Source: Streptomyces albus subsp. albus
GTDB taxonomy: Bacteria; Actinomycetota; Actinomycetes; Streptomycetales; Streptomycetaceae
DNA length: 64,000 nt
Reading direction: 5' to 3'
Assembly: GCF_000725885.1 (NCBI RefSeq)
Contig: NZ_JODR01000008.1
Coordinates: forward strand, 310,001-374,000
Part shown: in pieces, positions 1 to 8,508 of the stretch
How positions within the stretch are numbered: the first letter of the stretch is position 1
Layout of the letters: each line of letters begins with the position of its first letter
The notes under the pieces: generated by a model
Database searches by the model: none
Told to the model about the DNA's origin: nothing
The model's input: the letters and a program-made list of their open reading frames with translations, nothing else
Program-made: the position numbers and the translations under genes

Positions 1-1074
1 GTGCTGGTTGAGGCCTTCGCGCTCGAAGATGTCGAGGTTGGCGAGGGCGACCGCCGAGGAGACCGGGTGGCCGCCGAAGGTGTAGCCGTGCAGGAAGGTG
101 TTGTCGCCCTCGTAGAAGGGCTCGGCGATGCGGTCGGAGACGATCGCGGCGCCTATCGGGGAGTACCCGGAGGTCATGCCCTTGGCGCAGGTGATGATGT
201 CCGGCACGTAGCCGAACTTGTCACAGGCGAAGAAGGTGCCCAGCCGGCCGAAGGCGCAGATGACCTCGTCGGAGACGAGCAGCACGTCGTACTGGTCGCA
301 GATCTCGCGGACCCGCTGGAAGTAGCCGGGCGGCGGCGGGAAGCAGCCGCCGGCGTTCTGCACGGGCTCCAGGAAGACCGCGGCGACGGTCTCCGGGCCC
401 TCGAAGAGGATCTGCTGCTCGATCTGGTCGGCGGCCCAGCGGCCGAAGGCCTCCGGGTCGTCGCCGTGGATCGGGGCGCGGTAGATATTGGTGTTCGGCA
501 CCTTGTGGGCGCCGGGGACCAGCGGCTCGAACGGCGCCTTGAGGGCGGGCAGACCGGTGATGGACAGGGCGCCCTGCGGGGTGCCGTGGTAGGCGACCGC
601 GCGGGAGATGACCTTGTGCTTCATCGGGTTGCCGGTCAGCTTGTGGTACTGCTTGGCCAGTTTCCAGGCCGTCTCGACGGCCTCGCCGCCGCCCGTGGTG
701 AAGAACACCTTGTTCAGGTCACCGGGGGCGTAGTGGGCGAGCCGCTCGGCCAGCTCGACGGCCTTGGGGTGCGCGTAGGACCAGATGGGGAAGAACGCGA
801 GGTCCTGGGCCTGCTTGTTGGCCGCCTCGGCCAGTTCGGCGCGGCCGTGCCCCGCCTGGACGACGAACAGTCCGGCCAGGCCGTCGAGGTAGCGCTTGCC
901 GTCGGTGTCGTAGATGTAGACGCCCTCACCGCGGGCGATGGTCGGCACCGGTGCGTCCCGGTACGACGACATGCGGGTGAAGTGCATCCACAGGTGGTCG
1001 TTCGCGGTGCGGGAGAGGTCCTTGCTCCCCTGGGTGGCGTGACTGTCCTTGCTCACTGTTATCGCGTTCCCCAT
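1..1074 (-). CDS. class III (omega) aminotransferase, C-terminus outside the window
   Basis: A PLP-dependent fold-type I aminotransferase that probably moves the terminal amino group of putrescine or another diamine to a keto acid. The visible 358 codons hold the N-terminal and large domains. They include the FTTGGGEAVE cofactor loop, an SDEVICAFGR segment, and the Schiff-base lysine in CAKGMTSG at about residue 298. The C-terminal small domain lies beyond base 1. ATG at 1074 overlaps the 3' end of the AsnC gene. An in-frame GTG at 1056 lies 2 bases after that stop codon with GGGGA upstream, and is an equally good start. The pair is translationally coupled. The family is a confident call. The substrate (putrescine, beta-alanine or similar) is inferred from the neighbouring aldehyde dehydrogenases and polyamine transporter. 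Confidence 0.9.
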   Translation of the reverse strand, partial: MGNAITVSKDSHATQGSKDLSRTANDHLWMHFTRMSSYRDAPVPTIARGEGVYIYDTDGKRYLDGLAGLFVVQAGHGRAELAEAANKQAQDLAFFPIWSYAHPKAVELAERLAHYAPGDLNKVFFTTGGGEAVETAWKLAKQYHKLTGNPMKHKVISRAVAYHGTPQGALSITGLPALKAPFEPLVPGAHKVPNTNIYRAPIHGDDPEAFGRWAADQIEQQILFEGPETVAAVFLEPVQNAGGCFPPPPGYFQRVREICDQYDVLLVSDEVICAFGRLGTFFACDKFGYVPDIITCAKGMTSGYSPIGAAIVSDRIAEPFYEGDNTFLHGYTFGGHPVSSAVALANLDIFEREGLNQH

Positions 1075-1544
1075 GTGTAGGTCTGCTTGCGCAGCTTGAG
1101 GTAGACGAAGCTCTCGGTCGAGCGCACGCCCGGCAGCGCCCGGATGCGTTTGTTGATCAGCTCGAGCAGATGGGCGTCGTCGTGGCACACGATCTCGACC
1201 AGCAGATCGAACGAGCCCGCCGCGATCACCACGTAGTCGACCTCGTCGATCTCCGCGAGTGCGTCGGCGACCGGTTCGACGTCGCCGTCCACCGTGACGC
1301 CGAGCATCGCCTGCCGCATGAAGCCGACGGTGAGCGGATCGGTCACGGCGACGATCTGCATGACGCCCTGTTCCTGGAGTTTCTGGACGCGTTGCCGCAC
1401 GGCCGCCTCCGACAGGCCCACGGCCTTGCCGATGGCGGCGTACGGACGCCGTCCGTCCTCCTGGAGCTGTTCGATGATCGCCAGGGACACGGCATCCAGG
1501 GAGGAGCCGCCTGTCTTCTTCGAGTCGCGAGCCACAGAGGCCAC
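1059..1544 (-). CDS. AsnC/Lrp-family transcriptional regulator
   Basis: A 161-residue regulator with an N-terminal helix-turn-helix (around SLAIIEQLQEDGRRPYAAI and VGLSEAAVRQRV) and a C-terminal RAM effector domain (GSFDLLVEIVC, ending LRKQTYTWGTR). Size and layout are typical of Lrp/AsnC proteins, which bind DNA as dimers to octamers and sense amino acids or amines. GTG at 1544 is chosen because GGAGG stands 11 bases upstream. Longer in-frame starts lack a ribosome site. It is co-transcribed with the downstream aminotransferase and divergent from an aldehyde dehydrogenase, so it probably controls both units. From memory, an AsnC-type repressor named EpuRI has been described at the equivalent S. 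coelicolor position. I could not check that here. Confidence 0.92.
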   Translation of the reverse strand: MASVARDSKKTGGSSLDAVSLAIIEQLQEDGRRPYAAIGKAVGLSEAAVRQRVQKLQEQGVMQIVAVTDPLTVGFMRQAMLGVTVDGDVEPVADALAEIDEVDYVVIAAGSFDLLVEIVCHDDAHLLELINKRIRALPGVRSTESFVYLKLRKQTYTWGTR

Positions 1545-1626
1545 TGTGCATGAGACCTCCGCTGTCCCGCAACCCGTAGGCGATGTAATCCGCAGCGTTG
1601 AGGCCACAGATAAACTGATTCCGTTG

Positions 1627-1650
1627 TTCGATGGGGCTGGCTATATCGAA
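1627..1650. promoter_or_regulatory. candidate operator in the divergent AsnC/aldehyde dehydrogenase promoter region
   Basis: TTCGAT and ATCGAA form a perfect 6-base inverted repeat around a 12-base spacer, in one of the few A/T-rich patches of the window. It lies between the divergent AsnC gene and the aldehyde dehydrogenase, with TAGGCT (a possible -10) just downstream at about 1668. Lrp-family proteins often bind such sites beside their own genes. The role is inferred. Confidence 0.4.
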
Positions 1651-1715
1651 AACGTGGCTCCGCCGGTTAGGCTGGCGGTCTCACCCATTGGACAACGGAG
1701 CAGGAGGGGTGCGAA

Positions 1716-3149
1716 GTGACCACCGAGCTGCGTCGGCTGCGCAACTACATCGACGGGGAGTTCAGGGACGCCGCTGACGGCCGGACCACCGAGGTGGTCA
1801 ACCCGGCGACGGGTGAGGCGTACGCGACGGCGCCGCTGTCCGGTGCCGCCGACGTCGACGCCGCGATGGCCGCCGCCGAGGCCGCCTTCCCGGCCTGGCG
1901 CGACGCGACGCCCAGTACCCGCCAGCAGGCCCTTCTCAAGATCGCGGACGCGCTGGAGGCACGCGCCGACGAACTGCTCGCCATCGAGTGCGAGAACTGC
2001 GGCAAGCCGCTGGAGGTGACCCGGCAGGAAGAGCTGCCGATGATGCTCGACCAGATCCGCTTCTTCGCCGGCGCCGCCCGCATGCTGGACGGCAAGTCGG
2101 CCGGTGAGTACATGGAGGGCCTCACCTCCTTCGTACGCCGGGAGCCGATCGGGGTGTGCGCCCAGGTCGCGCCGTGGAACTACCCGGCGATGATGGCCGT
2201 CTGGAAGTTCGCCCCGGCGCTCGCGGCCGGCAACACCGTCGTCCTCAAGCCCTCCGACACCACCCCGGCCTCCACCGTGTTCATGGCCGAGCTCATGGGC
2301 GAGATCCTGCCCAAGGGTGTCTTCAACGTGGTGTGCGGCGACCGCGACACCGGCCGTCTGCTGGTCGAGCACAAGATCCCCGCGATGGCCTCGATCACCG
2401 GGTCCGTACGAGCCGGCATGGAGGTGGCCGCCAGCGGCGCCAAGGACCTCAAGCGCGTCCACCTGGAGCTGGGCGGCAAGGCACCCTGTGTGGTCTTCGA
2501 CGACGCCGACATCGCGGCAGCCGTCGAGGGCATCCGGGACGGCGGTTTCTTCAACGCCGGCCAGGACTGCACGGCCGCCACCCGGGTGCTCGTCCAGGAG
2601 GGCGTCCACGACGAGTTCGTCCAGGCGCTGGCCAAGGCCGCCGCCGAGGTCAAGACCGGCGACCTGAGCGACGAGGACTGCTTCTACGGCGCGCTGAACA
2701 ACCCCACGCACCTGGAGAAGGTCGAGGGCTTCATCGACCGACTGCCCGCGCACGCCAAGGTCGAGGCGGGCGGCGAGCGCGTCGGCGACAAGGGCTACTT
2801 CTACGCGCCCACCGTCGTCTCCGGCCTCAAGCAGGACGACGAGATCATCCAGAACGAGGTCTTCGGACCGGTCATCACCGTCCAGAAGTTCACGGACGAG
2901 GCGCAGGCCGTCGAGTGGGCCAACGACGTCGAGTACGCGCTGGCGTCGTCCGTGTGGACGACCGACCACGGCACCGCCATGCGGATGTCCAAGGCGCTCG
3001 ACTTCGGCTGTGTGTGGATCAACACGCACATCCCGCTCGTCGCCGAGATGCCGCACGGCGGCTTCAAGAAGTCCGGATACGGCAAGGACCTGTCGATGTA
3101 CGGGCTGGAGGACTACACGCGGGTCAAGCACGTGATGACCGCGCTGTGA
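1716..3149 (+). CDS. gamma-aminobutyraldehyde dehydrogenase (first paralogue)
   Basis: An NAD(P)-dependent aldehyde dehydrogenase of 477 residues, the usual family length. The N-terminal half is the Rossmann coenzyme domain (APWNYPAMMAVWK, VLKPSDTTPAS). The general base is Glu251 in LELGGKAP and the catalytic nucleophile Cys285 in AGQDCTAATR. The C-terminal EMPHGGFKKSGYGKD stretch is typical of the gamma-aminobutyraldehyde/betaine-aldehyde branch. It would oxidise 4-aminobutanal from putrescine to GABA. GTG at 1716 has AGGAGGGG 6 bases upstream. A second, closely similar enzyme is encoded at 6721-8244, so one paralogue may act on a longer or gamma-glutamylated aldehyde. It is divergent from the AsnC gene and ends before a strong hairpin. 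Confidence 0.92.
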   Translation: MTTELRRLRNYIDGEFRDAADGRTTEVVNPATGEAYATAPLSGAADVDAAMAAAEAAFPAWRDATPSTRQQALLKIADALEARADELLAIECENCGKPLEVTRQEELPMMLDQIRFFAGAARMLDGKSAGEYMEGLTSFVRREPIGVCAQVAPWNYPAMMAVWKFAPALAAGNTVVLKPSDTTPASTVFMAELMGEILPKGVFNVVCGDRDTGRLLVEHKIPAMASITGSVRAGMEVAASGAKDLKRVHLELGGKAPCVVFDDADIAAAVEGIRDGGFFNAGQDCTAATRVLVQEGVHDEFVQALAKAAAEVKTGDLSDEDCFYGALNNPTHLEKVEGFIDRLPAHAKVEAGGERVGDKGYFYAPTVVSGLKQDDEIIQNEVFGPVITVQKFTDEAQAVEWANDVEYALASSVWTTDHGTAMRMSKALDFGCVWINTHIPLVAEMPHGGFKKSGYGKDLSMYGLEDYTRVKHVMTAL

Positions 3150-3242
3150 GTCCCTGCCGTGCAGTGAGACGGACCGTCCGGTGAGCCCCGCCTCGCTGTG
3201 AGACCCGCCGTGCTGTTCGTCCTTTCGGGCCTCGCTCACGGC

Positions 3243-3279
3243 CGACGGGCCCGCGCCCTTTCCGGGTGCGGGCCCGTCG
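3243..3279. terminator. bidirectional terminator hairpin
   Basis: A 16-base-pair G/C-rich stem (3243-3258 with 3264-3279, one G-T wobble) closes a 5-base loop between the convergent aldehyde dehydrogenase and zinc-ribbon genes. There is no long T tract, as is usual in Streptomyces. Confidence 0.8.
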
Positions 3280-3321
3280 TTCTGTCCGGGTGCGGCGAGA
3301 GCCGCCGCACGGGTGCGGCCT

Positions 3322-3684
3322 TCAGGAGCTGTAGGGGTTGCCGTGCTGCTGCGGGGGCCGGGCCGCGTAGGGGTTGCCGGGCTGGGGGCCCGGCTGCTGC
3401 GGGGCGCCGTTCGTGCCCGGCCCGGGAACGGGGTGCCCGGAGGGAGCGCCGTTCTGGGCCAGCATCTGCTCCGCCGCCTCCTTGGGGACCTCGGTGTGCG
3501 CGCCGCAGAACGTGCACTGGATCGAGTGCCTGGCCGGTGCGATCGGGAACAGCGGAATGAAGAACAGGGAGAACTTCGTGACCCGCTTGCGCAGCGCGTG
3601 GGCGGCCGGATTGCCGCAGAAACCGCAGAGCAGGTTCAGTATGGCCAGCTGCACCAGCTTGCTGGAGGTGCCGAAGATGATCAC
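3322..3684 (-). CDS. small zinc-ribbon protein, function unknown
   Basis: A 120-residue protein with two CxxC knuckles (CGFCG and CTFCG) about 40 residues apart. They flank a short hydrophobic stretch (FSLFFIPLFPIAP) that may touch the membrane. The last 45 residues are a low-complexity Pro/Gly/Gln tail. The arrangement fits the zinc-ribbon family common in Streptomyces, with no known activity. GTG at 3684 has GGAG 7 bases upstream. In-frame upstream codons give a non-protein-like extension. It is convergent with the aldehyde dehydrogenase and is not obviously part of an operon. Confidence 0.8.
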   Translation of the reverse strand: MIIFGTSSKLVQLAILNLLCGFCGNPAAHALRKRVTKFSLFFIPLFPIAPARHSIQCTFCGAHTEVPKEAAEQMLAQNGAPSGHPVPGPGTNGAPQQPGPQPGNPYAARPPQQHGNPYSS

Positions 3685-3819
3685 CGGAGGGCTCCGTTCA
3701 CACGTGCGGGGATCTCCCGTGCAGCCAACCACCGGGGGCGCTTCCGCCGTAAGCCGCCGCGTGTAACAGGGCTGCTGCAACCCTGTCGGCAACGCCGTCC
3801 CAGCTCTGCTGCGCCCCTG

Positions 3820-4605
3820 TCAGCCCTCTCGGCCGTCCGCGGGAGGGCCGCCCGCGGGACCGGGTCCCAGGGCCTGTACCAGCCTGGTGATGTGGTTGGT
3901 GGTGATCGAGTCCACGCCCATGGCCGCCAGCCTGTGCATGGTGCGTACGCGGTCGACCGTCCACGCCGAGACCAGGCGGCCGTCCGCGTGGACGCGGGTC
4001 ACCAGCTCGGGGGTGAGCAGCCCGAAGCCGTAGTTGAGCCAGCGCGGCTTCACCTCGGACAGCAGCGTCGGCCGCACCGGGGCCGCACGGTCCCAGGTGA
4101 GCGCCAGCTCGGCCGACGGGTCCGCCGCCCTCAGACGGCGCATCGCCAGCGGGCCGCCGCAGTAGTAGACGCGGTCGGCCGCGTCCGCCTCGCGCACGGC
4201 GGCGACGGTCGCGGTCACGGCGGCCGGATCGGGAAGGTCGATCAGGGTGCGCACGGCACGGGTGGCGGCCAGCGCCTCCGCCAGAGCCGGGACGTCGGGG
4301 GCGAGCCGGGCCAGACGTGCCCGCGACAGTGCGGGGACGGCCACCCGGTGACCCCACAGCCGCTCCAGCGTGCGGTCGTGCAGCACGACGGGCACACCGT
4401 CCCGAGTGAGCCGCACGTCCAGTTCCACGGCGTCGGCGCCCGCCAGGACGGCGGCGCGGAAGGAGGGCAGGGTGTTCTCCCGCGCGGTCACGGGTGCGCC
4501 CCGGTGCGCGACACGGACCACCGGGCCCCGCCGCCGGGCCGGCCCGTCCGGCGGCGACGCCGCTGTGCGGTCCCCGCCCGGCTCCCGCCCCGCCCGCCGG
4601 GTCAC
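3820..4605 (-). CDS. glycerophosphodiester phosphodiesterase family protein
   Basis: A 261-residue GDPD-fold (TIM barrel) protein. It has the family start VAHRGAP, then ENTLPSFRAAVLAGADAVE with ELDVRLTRDGVPVVLHD, which supply the catalytic His pair and the Glu/Asp metal ligands. It ends with the VSAWTVD and GVDSITTN motifs. The family hydrolyses glycerophosphodiesters to glycerol-3-phosphate and an alcohol. No signal peptide is visible, so a cytoplasmic role is likely. The GTG start at 4605 overlaps the stop of the upstream deaminase as GTGA, so the two are translationally coupled. The first 30 codons are low complexity and a later start cannot be excluded. Confidence 0.88.
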   Translation of the reverse strand: MTRRAGREPGGDRTAASPPDGPARRRGPVVRVAHRGAPVTARENTLPSFRAAVLAGADAVELDVRLTRDGVPVVLHDRTLERLWGHRVAVPALSRARLARLAPDVPALAEALAATRAVRTLIDLPDPAAVTATVAAVREADAADRVYYCGGPLAMRRLRAADPSAELALTWDRAAPVRPTLLSEVKPRWLNYGFGLLTPELVTRVHADGRLVSAWTVDRVRTMHRLAAMGVDSITTNHITRLVQALGPGPAGGPPADGREG

Positions 4606-5639
4606 GCGGGACGCTGCCAGGACGCCAGATAGGTGTCGATCTCCTCGCACAGCCGGACCTTCCCCGCCTCGTCCAGGAAGGACGCCCGCACGGCGTTGCG
4701 GGCCAGGTCGGCGACCCCGGCCGCGTCCAGGCCCAGCAGCCGGGCGGCGATGGCGTACTCGTTGTTGAGGTCGGTGCCGAACATGGGTGGGTCGTCGCTG
4801 TTGACGGTGACCAGGACGCCCGCCTTGACCATCTCCGTGATCGGGTGGCTCTCCAGGTTCTCCACGGCCCGGGTCGCGACGTTCGAGGTGGGGCACACCT
4901 CCAGCGGAATCCTGTTCTCCGCCAGGTGCTCCAGCAGCCGCGGGTCCCGCACGGCGCTGGTGCCGTGTCCGATGCGCTCGGCCCGCAGCGAGGTGAGGGC
5001 GTCCCAGACCGTCTCCGGGCCCGTCGTCTCGCCCGCGTGCGGGACGCTGTGCAGCCCGATGGCCAGCGCGCGGTCGAAGTACGGCTTGAACTGCGGCCTG
5101 GGGACGCCGATCTCCGGGCCGCCGAGACCGAAGGAGATCAGGCCATCGGGAGTCATCTCGGTGGCGATCCGGGTGGTCTCCTCCGCCGACTCCAGCCCCG
5201 CCTCGCCCGGGATGTCGAACACCCAGCGCAGCACCACGCCCAGTTCCCGCTCGGCGGCGTGCCGGGCGTCCTCGATCGCCTCCAGGAACGCGCCGTCGGG
5301 AATGCCCCGGCGCACCGAGCTGTAGGGGGTGACGGTCAGCTCCGCGTAGCGGATCGACTGCCGCGCCATGTCGCGGGCGATCTCGTAGGTGAGCAGCCGC
5401 ACGTCCTCCGCGTCCCGGATGAGGCCCACCACGGAGAGGTAGACCTTGATGAAGTGCGCGAAGTCCGTGAACGTGAAGTAGGCCGCGAGCTCCTCGGGGT
5501 CGGCCGGCACGCCCGCCTCGGGGTGCCGGGCCGCCAGCTCCGCGACGATCCGGGGCGACGCCGAGCCGACATGGTGGACGTGCAGCTCGGCCTTGGGCAG
5601 CCCGGCGATGAAGGCGGTCAGGTCGGAAGAATCGGACAA
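4602..5639 (-). CDS. adenosine deaminase-family hydrolase, probable 6-aminodeoxyfutalosine deaminase
   Basis: A 345-residue amidohydrolase-fold deaminase. Visible metal and catalytic motifs are His20/His22 in ELHVHHVG, HAGE (proton-shuttle Glu) and SDDPPMF (metal-binding Asp). The N-terminal HVHHVG replaces the HxHLDG of classical adenosine deaminases, so the substrate is probably not plain adenosine. From memory, the S. coelicolor protein at this locus is assigned as aminodeoxyfutalosine deaminase, of the futalosine menaquinone route. The start is a TTG at 5639 with GGAGG 6 bases upstream. No in-frame ATG has a ribosome site. It is coupled to the GDPD gene. The family is certain; the exact substrate is moderately supported. 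Confidence 0.85.
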   Translation of the reverse strand: MSDSSDLTAFIAGLPKAELHVHHVGSASPRIVAELAARHPEAGVPADPEELAAYFTFTDFAHFIKVYLSVVGLIRDAEDVRLLTYEIARDMARQSIRYAELTVTPYSSVRRGIPDGAFLEAIEDARHAAERELGVVLRWVFDIPGEAGLESAEETTRIATEMTPDGLISFGLGGPEIGVPRPQFKPYFDRALAIGLHSVPHAGETTGPETVWDALTSLRAERIGHGTSAVRDPRLLEHLAENRIPLEVCPTSNVATRAVENLESHPITEMVKAGVLVTVNSDDPPMFGTDLNNEYAIAARLLGLDAAGVADLARNAVRASFLDEAGKVRLCEEIDTYLASWQRPA

Positions 5640-5802
5640 GGGGTGCCTCCGGCTCCGTTGAGGGACCGGTTCATCGTAGGACCGTCGCCCGCCGCGGGGG
5701 AGCGGGCCGGGTTCGCAGGGCGCCCCTGGCGGCCCCCGGCGGTGTCGGGGGCGGCGCATAGCATGGGGCAACAGCGAACGGGTGGGGACGAGAGGGGGCA
5801 CG

Positions 5803-6426
5803 ATGGGCAACGGTGCAGGACAGCCGCCACCTTTCGGCGCGCCGGGCCAGGGGGCGGGCGAGGGTGCGGAGGAGCAGCCGCCGCCGATCCCGATCGCCCC
5901 GGACGGACCGAACCGCTCCTACGGTGTCCAGCCGGGCTCCGGCCACGCGGGACCGGGCGCCGCCGGGAGTGGTCACGCCGGCGCGCCCCCTGCCGCCGGG
6001 GGGCCGGGTGCTCCAGGGGCCCCGGGAGGCTGGGCCGGTGCCGGGTACGCGCCGTACGGGTACGGCTGGCAGGGGCCGCCGCTGTCGGCGGGCAAGTCCA
6101 TCGCGGCCATGGTGCTCGGAATCGTCAGCATCGTGCTGATCATCACCTGCTGGGGGAGTTTCCTCAGCGTCATCTCCTCCACCGTCGCCCTCTGCCTGGG
6201 GGTGAGCGCCCGCCGCGGGGTGGCCCGGGGCGAGCTGGGCGGGCAGGGGCAGGCGACGGCCGGGTTCGTGATGGGCATCGTCGGGCTGGTGCTGTCGGTG
6301 ATCGTCAGTGTGCTGCTGGTACTCGTCCTGACGATGGACGTCGACGAGACGGACGGCGGCACCGGTGGCGGCGGGAGCGGCGGCAGCTCCTACGACGCGA
6401 GAGGCGTCAGCCTCCTGGTGCGATGA
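5803..6426 (+). CDS. DUF4190-type small membrane protein
   Basis: A 207-residue protein. Its first ~95 residues are disordered, rich in Pro, Gly and Ala. A pair of membrane helices follows (about MVLGIVSIVLIITCWGSFL and FVMGIVGLVLSVIVSVLLV) separated by a short Arg-rich loop, and then a Gly/Ser tail. This matches the DUF4190 layout found throughout Streptomyces, whose function is unknown. ATG at 5803 is preferred over the in-frame upstream GTG because GAGGGGG lies just before it. It stands alone, divergent from the deaminase. Confidence 0.78.
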   Translation: MGNGAGQPPPFGAPGQGAGEGAEEQPPPIPIAPDGPNRSYGVQPGSGHAGPGAAGSGHAGAPPAAGGPGAPGAPGGWAGAGYAPYGYGWQGPPLSAGKSIAAMVLGIVSIVLIITCWGSFLSVISSTVALCLGVSARRGVARGELGGQGQATAGFVMGIVGLVLSVIVSVLLVLVLTMDVDETDGGTGGGGSGGSSYDARGVSLLVR

Positions 6427-6481
6427 CGGACCGGCGACAGCGCCCGGGCCGAACCAAGGGACAAGCGGCGGACGGGGTATA

Positions 6482-6517
6482 GATTCCGTGGCGTAATCAA
6501 AAGATGCCTACGGAATC
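6482..6517. promoter_or_regulatory. candidate operator upstream of the polyamine operon
   Basis: GATTCCGT and ACGGAATC are perfect 8-base inverted repeats around an A/T-rich 20-base spacer, about 205 bases before the second aldehyde dehydrogenase. Their position and symmetry suggest a binding site for a regulator of the aldehyde dehydrogenase/transporter operon, possibly the AsnC-type protein. No regulator is shown directly. Confidence 0.45.
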
Positions 6518-6720
6518 CCTTGTTGGATGGTCGAACCCCTGTCAGGATCGGCTGTCATCAGCGGCCCGGACCGCGGTCGCCGCCTCGCGCACCGCGTGCC
6601 TTGGTGCGGCCTCGCACGGCCACGTACGGCTTCCGTGGGCCCCGCGCGTGCGGACCGCCGAACGCGTCCGCCCCCGGGCCGCCGCAGTCCGCCGCACGCC
6701 GTAGTGGTCAGGAGTCCTCG

Positions 6721-8244
6721 ATGGTTCAGCGCTTCGATGTGTCCGAACGGTTCGCCGCGGGCGCCCAGTACGTCGCCGGGCGGCTGACTCCCGGTACCTC
6801 GGGCCGCTCGCACACGGTCGTGGACCCCGCCACCGGCGAGGACGTCCTCACCTATGGACTGGCCGGAGCCGCCGACGTCGACGCCGCCGTCCGCGCCGCC
6901 CGCGAGGCGTTCCCCGGCTGGGCGGGGGCCACCCCGGCCGAACGCTCGGACGCGATGCACCGCTGGGCCACCAGGCTGGCGGAGCTGACCGACGAGTTCG
7001 TGTACGCCGAGTCGCTCCAGTGCGGCAAGCCGCTGAAGCTGTCCGCCGAGTTCGACGTGCCCGGCTCGTTCGACAACGTCGCCTTCTTCGCCGGTGCGGC
7101 CCGCCACCTGACCGGCGCCGCGGCGGCCGAGTACAGCGCAGAGCACACCTCCAGCATCCGCCGTGAACCGCTGGGCGTCATCGGTTCCATCGCTCCGTGG
7201 AACTACCCGCTCCAGATGGCGGCCTGGAAGATCCTCCCGGCCGTCGCCGCCGGCAACACGATCGTCCTGAAACCCTCGGAACTGACCCCGCTCACCTCGC
7301 TGATGTTCGCCCGGGCCGCGCGGGACGCCGGCATCCCCGACGGCGTCATCAACATCGTCACGGGGGCGGGCCGGGACGCGGGCGAAGCACTGGTCGCCCA
7401 CCCCGACGTCGCCATGACCTCCTTCACCGGCTCCACCGCCGTCGGCCGGCGCGTCGCCGAGCTGGCGACCACTGCCTCACGGCCCGCGAAACGCCTCCAC
7501 CTCGAACTCGGCGGCAAAGCGCCGTTCGTCGTCTTCGACGACGCGGACCTGGCAGCCGCCGCGCACGGCGCCGTCGCGGGCGCACTGATCAACACCGGGC
7601 AGGACTGCACCGCGGCCACCCGCGCCTATGTGCAGCGTCCGCTCTTCGACGCGTTCGTCGGCGCGGTGGCCGACCTGATGAACGACGTCCGCGTCGGCGA
7701 CCCGTTCGCCGAGGGCACCGACCTGGGGCCGCTCATCTCCCACGCGCAGCGCGACCGGGTGGCCGGGTTCGTCGACCGGGCTCGCGCCTACGCGACCGTC
7801 GTCACCGGCGGCGAGGCACCCGGGGGCGAACTGGCCAAGGGCGCCTACTACCGCCCCACGCTGATCACCGGCGCCCCGCAGGACAGCGAGGTCGTCCAGC
7901 AGGAGATCTTCGGCCCCGTCCTCGTCGTCCTCCCCTTCGACACCGACGACGAGGCCATCGCCCTGGCCAACGACACCCCCTACGGGCTGGCGGCCTCCGC
8001 CTGGAGCCGGTCGGTCTTCCGCACGGGGCGGGCCGCCCGCGAGATCCAGGCCGGCTGCGTCTGGCTCAACGACCACATCCCGATCATCAGCGAGATGCCG
8101 CACGGGGGCTACAAGGCCTCCGGATACGGCAAGGACATGTCGGCCTACTCCTTCGAGGAGTACACACAGATCAAGCACGTCATGTCGGAGACGACCGGTG
8201 TCGTGCGCAAGGACTGGCACCGAACGGTCTTCGGCGACCGCTGA
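6721..8244 (+). CDS. gamma-aminobutyraldehyde dehydrogenase-type enzyme (second paralogue)
   Basis: A 507-residue aldehyde dehydrogenase very like the one at 1716-3149. It has Glu262 in LELGGKAP, Cys296 in TGQDCTAATR, a SIAPWNYPLQMAAWK coenzyme segment and the EMPHGGYKASGYGKDMSAY C-terminal signature. About 15 extra residues at the N-terminus and 15 at the C-terminus (ending KDWHRTVFGDR) set it apart. ATG at 6721 has AGGAG 6 bases upstream. It heads the polyamine transporter genes, so it likely oxidises an aminoaldehyde made from the imported polyamine. Two paralogues in one cluster suggest separate substrates (aminobutanal and aminopropanal or a glutamylated form). That split is inference. 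Confidence 0.9.
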   Translation: MVQRFDVSERFAAGAQYVAGRLTPGTSGRSHTVVDPATGEDVLTYGLAGAADVDAAVRAAREAFPGWAGATPAERSDAMHRWATRLAELTDEFVYAESLQCGKPLKLSAEFDVPGSFDNVAFFAGAARHLTGAAAAEYSAEHTSSIRREPLGVIGSIAPWNYPLQMAAWKILPAVAAGNTIVLKPSELTPLTSLMFARAARDAGIPDGVINIVTGAGRDAGEALVAHPDVAMTSFTGSTAVGRRVAELATTASRPAKRLHLELGGKAPFVVFDDADLAAAAHGAVAGALINTGQDCTAATRAYVQRPLFDAFVGAVADLMNDVRVGDPFAEGTDLGPLISHAQRDRVAGFVDRARAYATVVTGGEAPGGELAKGAYYRPTLITGAPQDSEVVQQEIFGPVLVVLPFDTDDEAIALANDTPYGLAASAWSRSVFRTGRAAREIQAGCVWLNDHIPIISEMPHGGYKASGYGKDMSAYSFEEYTQIKHVMSETTGVVRKDWHRTVFGDR

Positions 8245-8508
8245 GCCGCCGGGGCTCCCGGGGCGCGCGGCCCCCCGATCCGGTGCTTGAGCCGTCCGCG
8301 CCTTCTGGCCGCGACCGCGCACAGCGGGCGCCGGGGCCGTCGGCCCGGAGATCCGTCGGGCCGGAACCGTCGGAACGGACCTGCCGGACCCGACCGGTCG
8401 GACCGGACCCGCCGGGCCCGCCGGGCCCGACAACCCGTCGGCCGCGCCGTTCCGTCCCGCCCCCGTCCCCAGCCCCTTCTCGTCCCTTCCCAGGAAGGCG
8501 GTCCCGCC

